Below are positions 21,180-32,884 of a stretch of DNA of 64,000 bases, piece by piece (the first letter of the stretch is position 1; the number at the start of each line of letters is the position of its first letter). A program made the position numbers and the translations under genes. The notes under the pieces are model-generated. The model did not search any database, had not been told where the DNA came from, and saw only the letters and a program-made list of their open reading frames with translations. The stretch comes from Mycocentrospora acerina (lineage: Eukaryota > Ascomycota > Dothideomycetes > Pleosporales): contig JAKUHH010000216.1 of the NCBI GenBank assembly GCA_022701365.1, forward strand, positions 434,001 to 498,000, written 5' to 3'.

Positions 21180-22856
21180 ATGGACTCCTCCGACTCCTTC
21201 CTACAGGCCCCAGAGAAGCAGATCTTCGCCAAGCCCCTCCATGTCCTCATCATCGGAGCTGGAAGTCGCGGCACAGCATATGCCCAGTCAACACTCGACG
21301 CAACAAACTCCATCATCGTTGGCGTCTGCGAGCCCATAGCGTACAAAAGACAAGAGTTTGGACGGAAGTTCATCTGGGGTGATGGTGAAGCTGGACCCAA
21401 TCAGGCATTTGCAGATTGGCAGGAGTGGGTTGCATATGAGACGCAGCGAAGAGAGAGGCATAATCGAGGGGAAGAAGTGGAAAGGGGGGTTGATGCGGTG
21501 TTTGTGTGTGTGCTTGATGAGTTGCACGAGGAAGTTGTGTGTGGAATAGCGCATTTGCGCGTGCATGTTTGTGTTGAGAAGCCGCTTAGTACGAGGCTGG
21601 AGAGTTGTGTGAGGATCTATCGGGCGTTGAAGAGCGCGGAGGAGAGGGCGGCGAAGGATAGTGGAGGGTTAAAAGAACCAATCTTTGGAATCTGCCATGT
21701 CTTGCGGTACTCGCCGCATAATATGTTGCTCAGGCATTTGGTTTTGGAGAAAAAAGTTGTTGGCGATATCCTGAGTATTGAACATGTTGAGCCGGTGGGA
21801 TGGTGGCATTTCAGTCACAGCTACGTACGGTATGCCTGATCCCGAACCCATTCATCAAATAAGGAGAATGCTAATAACAACAGAGGTAACTGGCGTAAAG
21901 AATCCATATCTGCACCCTCCCTTCTTACAAAGTCCTGTCACGACATCGACTTCTTGATGTGGATGCTTTGCTCCCCTCCCCCATCCGCGAGTAGCGAAGC
22001 GAAACCTCATCTCCCCTCCTCTATCACATCCACCGGCTCGCGGTCCTTTTTCCGCCGCGAAAGAAAACCCAAAGCCGCCGGTGATGCGACAAACTGTCTG
22101 TCCTGCCCCCACGAGCAAGACTGTTCTTATAGCGCCAAGAAAATATATCTCGACCGCCATCTGAGCACAGGAAACACTCACTGGCCAGTTAAAATCGTCA
22201 ACCCCGAGATTGAAGACATTTTCAAAACATCAGGCAAAGAAGCAGCGAAAGATCAACTTCTCACAGACCTCGCCGAGGACTACACCTCCTCTACACCTGT
22301 GTCTGAGGTGGAAAAGCGCCCCTGGTTCGGCCGCTGCGTATGGGAGGCAGACAACGATGTGTGCGACGACCAACACGTAACCATCACGTGGGAAGACTCA
22401 CCCTCCGAGGAGGGTTTCGACGGCGCTAGAGCAGCAAAAACAGCGTCCTTTCACATGACGGCCTTTACGCAGAAAATCTGCGAGCGACGCGGTCGTATCT
22501 ATGGCGCTGCGGGTGAGATAGAATACGACAGCACGAATATCCGTGTACATGACTTCGCCACGGATGAAACAACGGTTCACACGCCGCATGTGGCGGGAGG
22601 AGGCCATGGTGGCGGGGATGAGGGTCTTGCAAGGCAATTCTTGAGGGCAGTGGATGCGGTGGAATCGGGAGGATTAGGGGCAAAAGTCGCACAGAGGAGG
22701 TTTTTGGGGTGCGATTTGGAGGAGGTGGTTAGGAGTCATGCAGTAGTTTTTGCAGCTGAGGAGGCGAGGGTGGAGAGGAAGGTTGTGGATTGGGGGAAAT
22801 GGTGGGAGGAGAGGGTTGAGGGGGGGTTGGATGGGGAGCAGTGGGTTTTAGAATGA
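21180..22856 (+). CDS. Gfo/Idh/MocA family NAD(P)-dependent oxidoreductase
   Basis: This is a Rossmann-fold oxidoreductase of the glucose-fructose oxidoreductase/inositol dehydrogenase type; the substrate cannot be read from sequence. Exons are 21180-21829 and 21884-22856, giving 540 aa. The nucleotide-binding motif is VLIIGAGSRGTAYA at residues 20-33. VCVEKPLST is the conserved EKP element, where Lys helps catalysis. GICHVLRYSPHN and the intron-spanning SYVRGNWRKE, then KSCHDIDFLMWM, form the substrate-domain helices. The CLSCPHEQDCSYSAKKIYL segment is a Cys-rich insert typical of one fungal subgroup. An in-frame ATG at 21069 exists, but 21180 (ACCATGG) has the better context. The 3' third shifts to GA-rich codon use. 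Confidence 0.88.
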
Positions 22857-24959
22857 GGGAATTGAGGGATTATGATGTCGTGAGGAGAGCAGTGGTTCGA
22901 CGGTACAGCTTAGACACTGATACAAAACGTCTCAAGTCAGCCACACTTAATGCAGTCTTATCGATGAGTGGCTTGGATGAATAGTGATCTTTAGGAGGGG
23001 GTCAAGAGATATGCATAGGAAGCTCTACAAGACTTTGATCAAATACAAAACATGGCAGACAATTGATAGTTATAAAGCAGATATATGCAGAAATATAGTA
23101 AAATGAGAGGAGAAGGAAGAAATACTGATAGGAAAAGGATATGGAGGGGTCGATCTGCTTCGGCTAAGTCACTTATCTTCACCTTGTATTTATCTTGCAT
23201 ACTCTTACTGCCTCACTTTCACATGCAGCTAGTTGTCTAGATGTTGAGACTACTCACTCAAATTTAAGCGCCACGACTGACGACAAATCCAGATCAGCAG
23301 GTAATTGCACCAGTGCCTGGTTGCTCTTGTGCAAGCACAGCCACGGCAGTGCTAGGTTTATGACAATTGAATGAGCTGACCATCGACGCAGCGAGAGAGG
23401 AGCCAAGGGATCTCCCCGAATCAAGTGGATCTGGGCGCGTACAGTAAGGCATGAACGAAGCCTTGAGGCTCGTGAAACCGAGATGACAGCATCTGTGCCA
23501 GCTCCAATGCGGAGAGAGCATTCGATGAAGCATCGCCAACTTCAAAAGAGTTTGACGGCTAATTTCCCGATGCTTCTATTAACGGCCTTTGTGGGGTTCC
23601 CGCCTCGGGCATTTTTGGCTATATTTGGATCATTAGTAGGCTATTTGTGCAGCATAAATCCTCCTCTTTGGGAAATGTCGGCGCGTAACCACCCATGTCT
23701 GACGGCCGCGGTGAGGCTCTGCGAGACGAACGACAGCGTCAAGCCCCATAGCAATTCCCCATGAGCGCATTTCCCAGTGGGACGCCTGCACTGTGTCGGC
23801 GCTTGGATTGGGCAGATGGAACACAGCCAATGGCAAGCCAGGATTTGAGGTACGTGGCCCGAGAACGACACTCGGAAGCGCAAACTGACGTTCGGGCGGT
23901 CCCGAGGTCGAGTAGGCACATGTTGGGCGGCGGCAAAGAGGTGGGCGAGCGCCAGAACCCGGAAAATCAACAACGCGCTGTTTACGCGTTTGTGCAGTGT
24001 TGTCTCGAGCGTGTTATAGTCGTGAACGCTGTTCTGGTGAGTCACTCTTGGTGCATACACTTGTACATGCGATGCAGGGCGAGCCTGCACGCTGTTAAGA
24101 GTCATCGACGTGTCTTGCAAGGTGATTGGGCCACGATGCTCTGTTGTTTCGTTTCTGCGGAGAAAGACATGCGGGCGCTCGGACGACCGTGCAGGCGCTA
24201 CGCATCTTCCACCACGTCCATCCATTCGTTCTGCCAGACGTCAAGACTGCCGCCCCGGGAATGGGTAGGCGGTGGTGAGCGTTCAATGTATTACCGCAGT
24301 ATTGCAATTCGGCGCGAAGCTCTTGGTTTCATGTCCCCAACCGCCTCGGCTGCAGGCGTCCCGCCGTTTGCTTTACCCGATTTGTATACTTGCCTCTGCA
24401 ACCTCTCTGCTCCAGCCAGTGGGAAGCTACGCATGGCTAGAGCTATGCCTGAAGGATCAGAAATAACGGCAAATCGCTCGCTAGACATGTTCTGCCCTTG
24501 TACTCGCCCAGCAGCACCGCTGTGTTTCAGATACCTCCACGTCGTAGAACATTCCGTTGTAGTACTACCGCTTGAGTCCTGACCGCCTGAGATCTGGTTT
24601 TTCGGCCTCGATGAATCCTGTTTCAGGTAGTCTAGCGCGTACAGAGGACTGGTTATGGTGGCTTCGTGGGGAAGAGGATAAGTATGGTTGCTTCGCCGCA
24701 CAACCACTTGCTCCATCATCCTTTTGGTACTTTCTATCAGCAAAAGCGTTTGCATTGCCCGACAGGTCGAGACCGCTCTATTTTTCTCCTTTTTTTTGGA
24801 TTTCATTTGTCTTGAACCAAGGAGCTGGATCTCCTGTTAGCCGCTATTCAATAATCCTTGCCTCTCAGTTTCTCGACACACAGCGTATGTCAGAAGATAT
24901 TGTCGATTGAGAGAGACATTACTCACACGAATTAGTCTGGTAGCTCACATTATTTCACA
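22857..24959. other. 2.1 kb gene-free stretch, probable long upstream region of the next gene
   Basis: No frame here has splice or family support. The first 400 bp are AT-rich 3' flank. From about 23280 the sequence becomes GC-balanced and open in several frames on both strands (23641-24225 minus, 23761-24582 plus), as random GC-balanced DNA often is. A T-rich stretch (24779-24800) and a C/A-rich leader precede the ATG at 24960. It may hold an extended promoter, a long 5' UTR or a non-coding transcript. Confidence 0.5.
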
Positions 24960-26729
24960 ATGTTCAATCGTCAAACAACACCACCGAACTCATCCTTCAA
25001 CTATATCCCAGGCAGTGTCGGATCAGATGCTACCTACTACTCACGAACTTCCTCACCAGAGGCCAGCTATGCCCATCTTACTCCTCCACGCTCACCTATG
25101 CGGTGCCACGGACCTCTCCTTCTCCCCAAGGTCCGGATGCAGGACCAAATAGCTGAGCCTACTTCCGGGCCCATCAGACATCGCCGGACGACGTCTACCT
25201 CAAGCAGCATTGGATATGGCTACAGCCCCTACTCACGATCAGCTTCAGTGGTCCGCCGTAGTCTGAGCCCGTTCAACCAAAACTCTCCTGTCTCTACTGT
25301 TTCCTCTTACGATTTCAACCTCGGTACTCTCAACTCTCCCATTAATCTCACACGGCCAGACGCTCGTCGGTCATCCTCGTACATGGGCTCACAATCTCGC
25401 TCTAACTCTGCAAGTCGACCTCGCCATGATCGGTCTTCTTCAGCTGGAAGCATCGATGAGAACGTCATCAGTCGATATGGCTTCCCCACTTACCGTAATT
25501 TACCCAACTACATGACCTCATCAGGTGTGCCTCAGTCGAACTTAAGTGTGGTGTCTTCAATGTCCTCGCCATACTCTTCCACCCAGGAGATTCCCGACTA
25601 CACCACGACTGCCACGCATGACTTTGGCATCTCAGACTTTGAGCCTGCTCCTGCTGTCCAATTCCCTTCCTTCAACGAGGTCAACTTTAATACCTTCCAA
25701 CCTGTTGCTTGCACTTCGTCATTGTCGGAATACCTTTCATCTCCCAACCCTTCCCCAACCCTCGTCCGTCGCGTCACAAGCGCACCACGAGGCATCAACA
25801 ACCACTTCTGGTGGGATATCCGCAACCTGCGCAGCTGGGAGGACTTCAACATTTCAACAATCAAGTCTATTCCTTCGGTCCTCCCCCTCCTTGAAGTCCC
25901 TGTCCCGGCATCCTACCTTCCTCAGCCCTGCCGCCAGAACCTCCAGCCAGAGAATGAGTCTGCACTCCACGATGTCTGCACCAACTACTACGCCAACAAA
26001 GTCAACGCCGCACTCAAGGTCGCACAGGGAAACACGCACATGATCATGCGTGCTTGTAAGCCTATTGCTGGATCGCGCCAGCAGCCTGAGTTTATCTCCA
26101 GCTACCCCTCAGACTACGAGAAAACCATCTTCGGTGACAGCCGTGGACGCGTCGTCGGGCTCGTCAAATGCTACGACCAGTGGAACACGGGCATGCGTGG
26201 TGAGTCGCCACCCAAGCAGGTCCTCTACCTTCAAGGCCTTGCACATTTGCATCGCGTGATGCGCGAACACGGATGCCGGTACGGGTTTATCATGACTGAG
26301 ATCGAACTGCTATGCGTCCGATGCGGTGGCCCATCAGATATCGCGACTGTCGATCCCACGATCGTCAATGCGCAGACTGGTGTACCGATCTTCGGTTACC
26401 TTGAGACGAGCGCACCTATTCGTTTATCCACACAAGGTGTGCACCCTGAGACTGGTGACATTCAACTCACAGCTCCCCTTGCATTGTGGTACTTGCACAT
26501 GCTGGCCAAGGAGAACCCGTTTGAGGGTATGGGAACTTGGCGCATGGATGTTGGTGGTCCTGCCGCCCTCACAAGGCAGAATTTCTTGGAGAAGGATACC
26601 TGGATTCCGAAGCCACAGTTGGGAGAGAAGAGAGAAGCGAAGAGAGTTCGGGGATGGGTGTTTCCTGAGGAGCCCTTGAGTAAGCGGGAGTGTGGAAAGG
26701 GAAGAAGAAGCAAGAGCGTGAGTGGTTGA
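24960..26729 (+). CDS. Conserved-looking protein of unknown function, Ser-rich N-terminus and folded C-terminal half
   Basis: I do not recognise the family. It is a single exon of 589 aa. Residues 1 to about 275 are low in complexity, Ser/Pro/Tyr/Arg-rich with many SSP, TPPRSP and RRS sites, so likely disordered and phosphorylated. Residues about 280-570 look folded: WWDIRNLRSWEDFN, ASYLPQPCR, a QGNTHMIMRACKPIAG segment, ESPPKQVLYLQGLAHLHRVMREHGCRYGFIMTE-type helices (a possible nuclease-like D/E-x-E core, inference only), then PLALWYLHMLAKENP. The tail is basic (KRECGKGRRSKS) and could be a nuclear signal. No signal peptide or membrane span is seen. It has an unusually long gene-free upstream stretch. 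Confidence 0.8.
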   Translation: MFNRQTTPPNSSFNYIPGSVGSDATYYSRTSSPEASYAHLTPPRSPMRCHGPLLLPKVRMQDQIAEPTSGPIRHRRTTSTSSSIGYGYSPYSRSASVVRRSLSPFNQNSPVSTVSSYDFNLGTLNSPINLTRPDARRSSSYMGSQSRSNSASRPRHDRSSSAGSIDENVISRYGFPTYRNLPNYMTSSGVPQSNLSVVSSMSSPYSSTQEIPDYTTTATHDFGISDFEPAPAVQFPSFNEVNFNTFQPVACTSSLSEYLSSPNPSPTLVRRVTSAPRGINNHFWWDIRNLRSWEDFNISTIKSIPSVLPLLEVPVPASYLPQPCRQNLQPENESALHDVCTNYYANKVNAALKVAQGNTHMIMRACKPIAGSRQQPEFISSYPSDYEKTIFGDSRGRVVGLVKCYDQWNTGMRGESPPKQVLYLQGLAHLHRVMREHGCRYGFIMTEIELLCVRCGGPSDIATVDPTIVNAQTGVPIFGYLETSAPIRLSTQGVHPETGDIQLTAPLALWYLHMLAKENPFEGMGTWRMDVGGPAALTRQNFLEKDTWIPKPQLGEKREAKRVRGWVFPEEPLSKRECGKGRRSKSVSG

Positions 26730-27446
26730 GAAGTATAATGTGTATACATGAAAGATTGCTGGCTCAGTCTTTCGTGCGAGAATTTCTTTTTGCATTGAGC
26801 ATCTTTGCGGGTTGGGTTAGCAGCATTGCAAGGCGTTTTCATGTAGCATTTTCCGGCAGGCATTGAGTCTCTATTCTTGCAAACAAACCACAATTCAATA
26901 GCAATAGTATAATTACTATCTGAATCATTCACTTTTAGAAATTGACATGATGCGCGACTTTAAACTTGGTGTTGAATCTTATTTCCTTGAAGCAGATGCT
27001 TACATCCTTTCCTCTTATCAATTTCGCGAGGCTGAAACAAGCAAAATACTATCGATGACGCAACCCAGCCGATAACCTTTGTGCAACACTACAGCGCCAG
27101 CCTCCACTTCGTCGCATTCACAAACAATCCGACTGGACGTGCGGATCCCCACGTACTTGTTGAATAAAAGCCAAAAAAAAATTCTATCCCCAACGCCTGA
27201 CGAGACGATACATACCTATCTGAAGTCACGGACCATTTTCCGTCCACGTGAGGAAGACAGGTGGTCCGGTCGACTTGCCGCCCCCAAGCGGTGTAAAAAG
27301 TGCGCGATAGTGAACGGTCACACAATGGAAAGAACAAGGATTTGAAGGATCAGCGTGGCTTTTTCCCCTGACTTAAAGATCACAAAGGACCCTCAGCCTT
27401 TAAGATTTATTTTTGCCTTCCACCCATCGTTCCTTACCCCCCGGAA
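26730..27446. promoter_or_regulatory. Intergenic and acid trehalase promoter with one STRE and one CACGTG
   Basis: This 717-bp stretch contains the trehalase promoter. CCCCT, the core of the Msn2/4 stress-response element, lies at 27365-27369, about 80 bp before the ATG. CACGTG lies at 27245-27250. Both are short and occur by chance, so the link to stress control is inference from trehalase biology. Confidence 0.4.
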
Positions 27447-30400
27447 ATGCGCTTGCAGATATTTGCCCTGCTATTCGCTGCCTGTCGTCTTGTTTCTAGT
27501 CGGAGAGGACAAGATCAATTCAAAGACGTCGACTGGGACGACGAGACTTGGACGTTGTCAAGTCGCTCCCTCGACCAAGGCCACTACCAATCTCGATTAT
27601 CTCTTGCGAACGGATACGTTGGAATCAGCGTCGCAGCTGCGGGACCGTTTTTCGAGGTTGACGAAGCCGTTGAAGGTGACAATGTCAGTGGTTGGCCACT
27701 TTTCAGTACACGTCAGACTTTTTCGACAATCGCTGGATTTTACAACAGCCAACCGGAAACAAACGGCTCGAATTATCCTTGGCTAGGCCAGTATGGCTGG
27801 GATAGTGTTGTCAGTGGTATACCGCATTGGAGTGGGCTCGTGATTGAAGCAAATGGCGCGTGGCTCAATGCGTCTGTAAACCCGGCACATGTTTCCGGAT
27901 TTACGACGAGTCTCGATGTAAGAGCTGGAATTGCGAATTGGAGGTACATTTGGGCTCCTGGGGGAAGTGAAGATGTTGCCATTGATGTGAAATACCAGAT
28001 GTTTGTGCACAAGCTTCATGTTAACCGAGCAGCCACCCGAGTTCAACTTACATCGACTCGCGACGTAAATGTCACGGTATATGATGTGTTAAATGGAGAT
28101 AGTTCTGGTCGAAGTAAGTTTCTTGAAAAAAAAATTGAGGACGATTGGCCAACAATTTGGTCTGCGGTCAGTCCTGACAACGTCCACGATGTTACTGCGT
28201 ACATTTACTCGACACTTGTTGGAGATAGATTGGTGGATATGAGAACTAGAAGCAATGTCCAGGACGGTTTATTTGGCAAGAGCGACGCAACTATTGCGCA
28301 GTCTGTCAAAGTCAGACTCACAGCATGGAAAGAGACTGAGTTGAGCAAGTTTGTTGGCATTGCTTCGACAGATGCATTTCCGGATCCACAAGTGGCCGCA
28401 TGCAACGCGTCGGTATCTGGGGCTAGAGAGGGTTACGACGCAGGGTTGCGCTCGCATATCGAGGAGTGGCATAATGTCTTGACCGAAGACTCGGTAGACG
28501 ACTATCGCCTCCCAAGCGGCGTCCTGCCAGATGACCCGAACATCAGAGAACTCCACATTCTGGCGCATACAAACCCGTTCTATCTTTTGTCAAACACAGT
28601 CGGGCCAAATGCCATTGCAGCAGCTGGAAACAACGAACGACTCGACATTTACAGCATCCCGGTATGCGGGCTTGCTTCTGATTGCTACGCTGGCCAAATC
28701 TTTTGGGACGCTGATGCATGGATGGCCCCTGGTTTGCAGGTCTCGCATCCACAGCATGCTCAGAATATCATCAAGTACCGTGTCGAGCATTTTGAGCAAG
28801 CGCAGAAGAATGTTGAGACAGCCTTCACTTCGTCAAAGAACCAGACGGGTAGATTCACGCCAGGCGGAGCTGTGTATCCCTGGACCAGTGCGCGTTTCGG
28901 AAACTGCACTGGAACAGGACCGTGCTTCGACTACGAGTACCATGTTAACGGAGATATCAGTATTGCTTTTAACAATCACCTCGTAGTCACCGGAGACAGA
29001 GTGTATTTCAAGGACACACTGCTCCCTATCTCGAATGCTATCGCTCACTTCTATGGGGAAGCCCTGGACTTCAACAAATCGTCAGGCGCATACGAGCTTT
29101 GGAATGCTACTGATCCTGACGAATATGCGAACCAAGTCAACAATGCTGGATTCACCACTGCACTCATCCAGAGACAATTCATCGAAACAAATGAATTCAA
29201 CAATTGGTTCGACCTGTCCCAAAACACAACATGGTTAGAGATTGCATCACGTATGAAACTTCCCATCAACGAGCAAGCGGACATTGTGGTTGAGTACGAG
29301 GGCATGAATGGAACTGTTATGGTGAAGCAAGCAGACGTTGTGCTTATCGACGATCTCCTACATTACCCGAACCCGTACAGTCTTGCAAACTTAGACTACT
29401 ACGCCGCAAAGCAGTCGCTCGACGGGCCGGCTATGACATACTCCTCCTTTAGTGTCGTCGCGAATCAGGTTTCTCCATCAGGATGCTCCAGCTACACTTA
29501 CGATTTGTACTCCTCTTCACCATATGTTCGTGCGCCATGGTATCAGTACTCTGAGCAACTCATCGATGAGATTGCAGAAAACGGGGGAACCCATCCCGCG
29601 TACCCATTCTTGACAGGTATGGGAGGATCGAATCGGGTGGCCGTCTTCGGGTACTTGGGATTGCGTCTGTTCTATGACAGACTCGACATTGACCCTTCGC
29701 TCCCACCTCAGATCTCTCATCTTAACTACCGCACGTTTTACTGGCAGGGCCATGGCATTAATGCCACGTCCAACACCACACATACTACGCTTATCAGACT
29801 TCCTCGAGAGAAGTATACCCTTCCGTCGGTAAACGAGACCTTCTTTGAGCAGCCGATTCCCGTCACATTGGGCACACGCCCTGGAAACTTCTTTCTAGGC
29901 GATAAGCCACTCATTCTCTCAAACCGCATGATGGGGCAGACGCTCACTATGGATGGAAATATTTTGCAGTGCAAACCCGTATTACCAACACCTCAGGAAA
30001 ATGCACCAGGCCAATTCCCTATCGCAGCTATTGACGGCGCAGCGAGTACAAAATGGCAGCCCTCTAATTCCTCCATTATGTCTTACATGACTGTGGATTT
30101 AGGGAGTACGGAATACTACCCCATTGTCAATCTCATGATGGATTGGGGCACCCACGCTCCATCCTACTTTGAGATCTTTTTCTCCAACACATCACTGCCG
30201 CCATTTGAGCGCGGAGCAAAGGATATACGTAAGGTGATTGCAGGCAAGGTTGATCTTTCTGCGCCGTATGATCCTGTCACCGCTTTTGAAATCAGGACGT
30301 ATGTGGGGAACCAGACGAACGTCACATTGGAGGAGAGTGTGTGGAGTGGGAGGTATGCACATTTGGGAATCAAAGGGAATCAGTATGGAGATGTAGAGGT

Positions 30401-30479
30401 GGGTGGGACGGTAGCGGAATGGAACCTGATTAGAGAGAGAGTGGCAAAGAAGACCGAACCGGAGATCATGGAGTTGTAG
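27447..30479 (+). CDS. ATH1: Acid trehalase (GH65), secreted or vacuolar
   Basis: This enzyme hydrolyses extracellular or vacuolar trehalose to two glucose molecules. It is a single exon of 1010 aa. Residues 1-18 are a signal peptide (LQIFALLFAACRLVSS). The N-terminal beta-sandwich starts near SLANGYVGISVAAAGPFFE. The (alpha/alpha)6 barrel carries FWDADAWMAPGL, then the CFDYEYHVNGDISIAF motif of fungal acid trehalases and QADVVLIDDLLHYP. GGSNRVAVFGYLGLRLFYDRL belongs to the barrel's last helices. The C-terminal 180 residues resemble a galactose-binding/F5-8 type C fold (IDGAASTKWQPSN, MTVDLGS). Many N-x-S/T sites fit a glycosylated secreted protein. Length matches fungal acid trehalases (about 1050 aa). 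Confidence 0.95.
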   Translation: MRLQIFALLFAACRLVSSRRGQDQFKDVDWDDETWTLSSRSLDQGHYQSRLSLANGYVGISVAAAGPFFEVDEAVEGDNVSGWPLFSTRQTFSTIAGFYNSQPETNGSNYPWLGQYGWDSVVSGIPHWSGLVIEANGAWLNASVNPAHVSGFTTSLDVRAGIANWRYIWAPGGSEDVAIDVKYQMFVHKLHVNRAATRVQLTSTRDVNVTVYDVLNGDSSGRSKFLEKKIEDDWPTIWSAVSPDNVHDVTAYIYSTLVGDRLVDMRTRSNVQDGLFGKSDATIAQSVKVRLTAWKETELSKFVGIASTDAFPDPQVAACNASVSGAREGYDAGLRSHIEEWHNVLTEDSVDDYRLPSGVLPDDPNIRELHILAHTNPFYLLSNTVGPNAIAAAGNNERLDIYSIPVCGLASDCYAGQIFWDADAWMAPGLQVSHPQHAQNIIKYRVEHFEQAQKNVETAFTSSKNQTGRFTPGGAVYPWTSARFGNCTGTGPCFDYEYHVNGDISIAFNNHLVVTGDRVYFKDTLLPISNAIAHFYGEALDFNKSSGAYELWNATDPDEYANQVNNAGFTTALIQRQFIETNEFNNWFDLSQNTTWLEIASRMKLPINEQADIVVEYEGMNGTVMVKQADVVLIDDLLHYPNPYSLANLDYYAAKQSLDGPAMTYSSFSVVANQVSPSGCSSYTYDLYSSSPYVRAPWYQYSEQLIDEIAENGGTHPAYPFLTGMGGSNRVAVFGYLGLRLFYDRLDIDPSLPPQISHLNYRTFYWQGHGINATSNTTHTTLIRLPREKYTLPSVNETFFEQPIPVTLGTRPGNFFLGDKPLILSNRMMGQTLTMDGNILQCKPVLPTPQENAPGQFPIAAIDGAASTKWQPSNSSIMSYMTVDLGSTEYYPIVNLMMDWGTHAPSYFEIFFSNTSLPPFERGAKDIRKVIAGKVDLSAPYDPVTAFEIRTYVGNQTNVTLEESVWSGRYAHLGIKGNQYGDVEVGGTVAEWNLIRERVAKKTEPEIMEL

Positions 30480-30892
30480 AGGTAAGTGTTTTGAGCATTT
30501 CTGGGAGTTTGGAGTAAGCTAGATTTAGAAGTCAAAAAAGTATGGTGTAAGTAAAGTATTTGCGTTTTTCAACTCTTAGTCCCAGGGATCACTTTAGTGT
30601 CTTCTCATCAACTCCTGTTTGGGCTCGTGATGTGTGGTGGATCTTGTTGCATTCACTGGCCGTCGCTTCTCTTATCGATAAAACGACGCGAACGATGACG
30701 CTTGCGGCTTGATCTCGCGCGCAAGATCGCAACGTGGACAGAAGCAACTCCCTATCGTTCCCTGACGACGTTAAACCCGCCTCGCCAAAACCTAGTGACC
30801 TGTGCCGATATATTCGTATCCTAATAGACATCTTCAAGCTTCCACTACTCGAGTATATGCGGTAGCAGCGCATACAGCAGCAGAGCTTCCCA
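30480..30892. other. Intergenic: trehalase 3' flank and SEC12 promoter
   Basis: A 413-bp stretch with no supported coding frame. A T/A-rich 3' flank is followed by a GC-balanced segment before the SEC12 ATG. Confidence 0.55.
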
Positions 30893-32884
30893 ATGTCGCG
30901 TCCTACGGTTTCGAAGGCCCAGAGTACGTTGTCGCGTCAATGATAGTTTGTGTGGAAGGCACAAGCTAATTCTAATAGCCTCTTATCCTATATACGCTGC
31001 TAGCTTCGCTAACAGCAAACCCGGATATCTGGTGGTGGGTGGTGGAGGGGGCGCTGGACGTCATGGCGTGAAGAACAGCATCACTCTCTTCGACTTTAGC
31101 TCGCGGGCACCGACTGTCGAACCTTGCGCCGAGGCCGAGGTCTCCAAAGACGACTCGGTTACATGTCTTGCGAACCTTGCGACACAAGACGGCCTGGTGG
31201 TGTATGCTGGGATCGGCGGCAGCGAAGAGGACCGCCTAAAGGACAGGAATGAGCATTTTCAAGCGTTCGAGGTGCGGTTTCCGAAGACCAAGGTGGCAGG
31301 TCAGGAGGGCGAGAAATCCGCTGGTAGTGTTGCATTCTTGAGCAAGACGGCGCTTTTCACATCTCCGGCGTCTACGAGTGCGAAGAAGGAGAGCTACCAG
31401 CGGGTGTTGCGTCTTTCTCCGTCGCCGCGGACAGCCTCCAGCACGCCTACCAAACGGATTGGCGCCATTGCTTCGAGTCTGGCAGGAGATGAAAATGAGA
31501 TTGTTATCTTCAGCGCCACATCGAACAAGCCAGACGGCCAGGATATCATACAACGGATCATTCTCCAGAAAAAGCATGAAGCGAACGACATCGACATTTC
31601 CGACCAAGGTGAAGGGCACTTTCAGGTGGCATATGTGTTAGATCATGAAGTTCGCGTGCAGGACGTCGACTATGACTTTAGCCAGCGAAGAAGAAAGGAT
31701 AAGAGTGAACACAGAAAGCTGTACGCTGTGCCACATTCCGATGTGATGGAGCAAAAGCCTCGTTCAAAGCTCAGATCCGTACGTTGGTTGTCTCCAAGAC
31801 ACCTTTTGCTGCTGGCGAACAAACCGAACAGGACTGGTGTGGAGCTGCTTGTGCTTCACATTTACGAAGAGGGACCAGCCAGCATTGTATTACGCAAAAC
31901 ATTGCCGAAGCACGTGAAAGCGGCGACGGACATGGATGTTGCACTTCTAGACGCCGACTCGGATGGTGCATATCAAATCGTAGCTGCTGTTGCGGCTATA
32001 GATAGTTCCCTGAGCGTGTTCACGATCGACTACCACGGCCATTCTCGAGACTCCCTGAGTAGCATCCATGCGTTTGCTACATACTCAGATGTAAGTAGTA
32101 TCTATTGATGCCTAGCATGTAAGCTAACTTGAAATAGGTTCACAGTATGCAAATGACCAAGGCCGTGTTTTCACCCTTCTACAAGCCGGACGCATCTGCG
32201 ACAAAAAATGAGGTACCCCAGTACTTGCGTCTAGCATCGACGTCACTTGGTAACACTATTTCTGTCGAGACTTTTGAACTTCAACTCCACAAGTCGCGCT
32301 ACGTCCTCCAAACAGCGCGGACACGACACATGTATCAAGCTGCATATTATCTCCTGGCAGCCATGATTGTAGCAGCAATCTCGCTCATGATCCAGTCGCT
32401 TATTGATCCTGAAGGCATTCTGACCAAAACCCTAATCCCTCTGAGCCTGCAAAGTGCCAGAAGCCAACATAAACCCTTTGGCGAGCTCCTTCGTGAGAAG
32501 CGTCATCAGGCTCTCCTCAACAATGCCGACTCACCGGTAGTCAAGACAGCACACCGTATCAGCGACCTTTTGCATATTCACTTTCCTGATCTGTCCGCGG
32601 AGGCGGTGCAAGAGCAAAAGAAGGCGTTGGTCATTCATCACGACCCAAACTCAGAATCCTCGCTCAGCACAGAGGTGCACGAGAGCACAGAGGATGTGGT
32701 CAAGGAGAACACACAGGCAAAGAAGTGGGATGAACTTAGTAAGGAAGAGAAGAAACAATGGAAGCAGAAGCTGGTCGAAGCAGGGGTGTGGACTGTCGGT
32801 GAGGGTGAGACGATACTGAAGAGCATCTTCTTTAGTGAGATTGGTGGGCTAGTGGGGGCTGCTGCAAGGGGTGTGCTCGGGTGA
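30893..32884 (+). CDS. SEC12: SEC12-like guanine nucleotide exchange factor for Sar1
   Basis: Sec12 loads GTP on Sar1 to start COPII coat assembly at the ER. Exons are 30893-30923, 30979-32090 and 32138-32884, giving 629 aa. The cytosolic beta-propeller begins SYPIYAASFANSKPGYLVVGGGGGAG then HGVKNSITLFDF; the glycine-rich loop with a following Asn is the SEC12 signature that contacts Sar1. Blades follow to about residue 440. One membrane span lies at about 448-470 (YYLLAAMIVAAISLMIQSLI), giving a type II protein. The C-terminal 160 residues are lumenal and polar, with a Glu/Lys-rich helix. There is no HDEL-type tail. A ten-residue first exon is split off by a 55-bp intron. Confidence 0.9.

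Noticed and set aside
22890..22905. GGTTCGA-like B-box suggesting a tRNA
   Set aside because: Only part of the box B consensus is present; no box A, acceptor stem or cloverleaf could be drawn.
23641..24582. Overlapping 194-codon minus and 273-codon plus frames
   Set aside because: Mutually antisense, no domain, no splice signals, odd Cys/His/Trp-rich composition; most likely chance frames in GC-balanced intergenic DNA.
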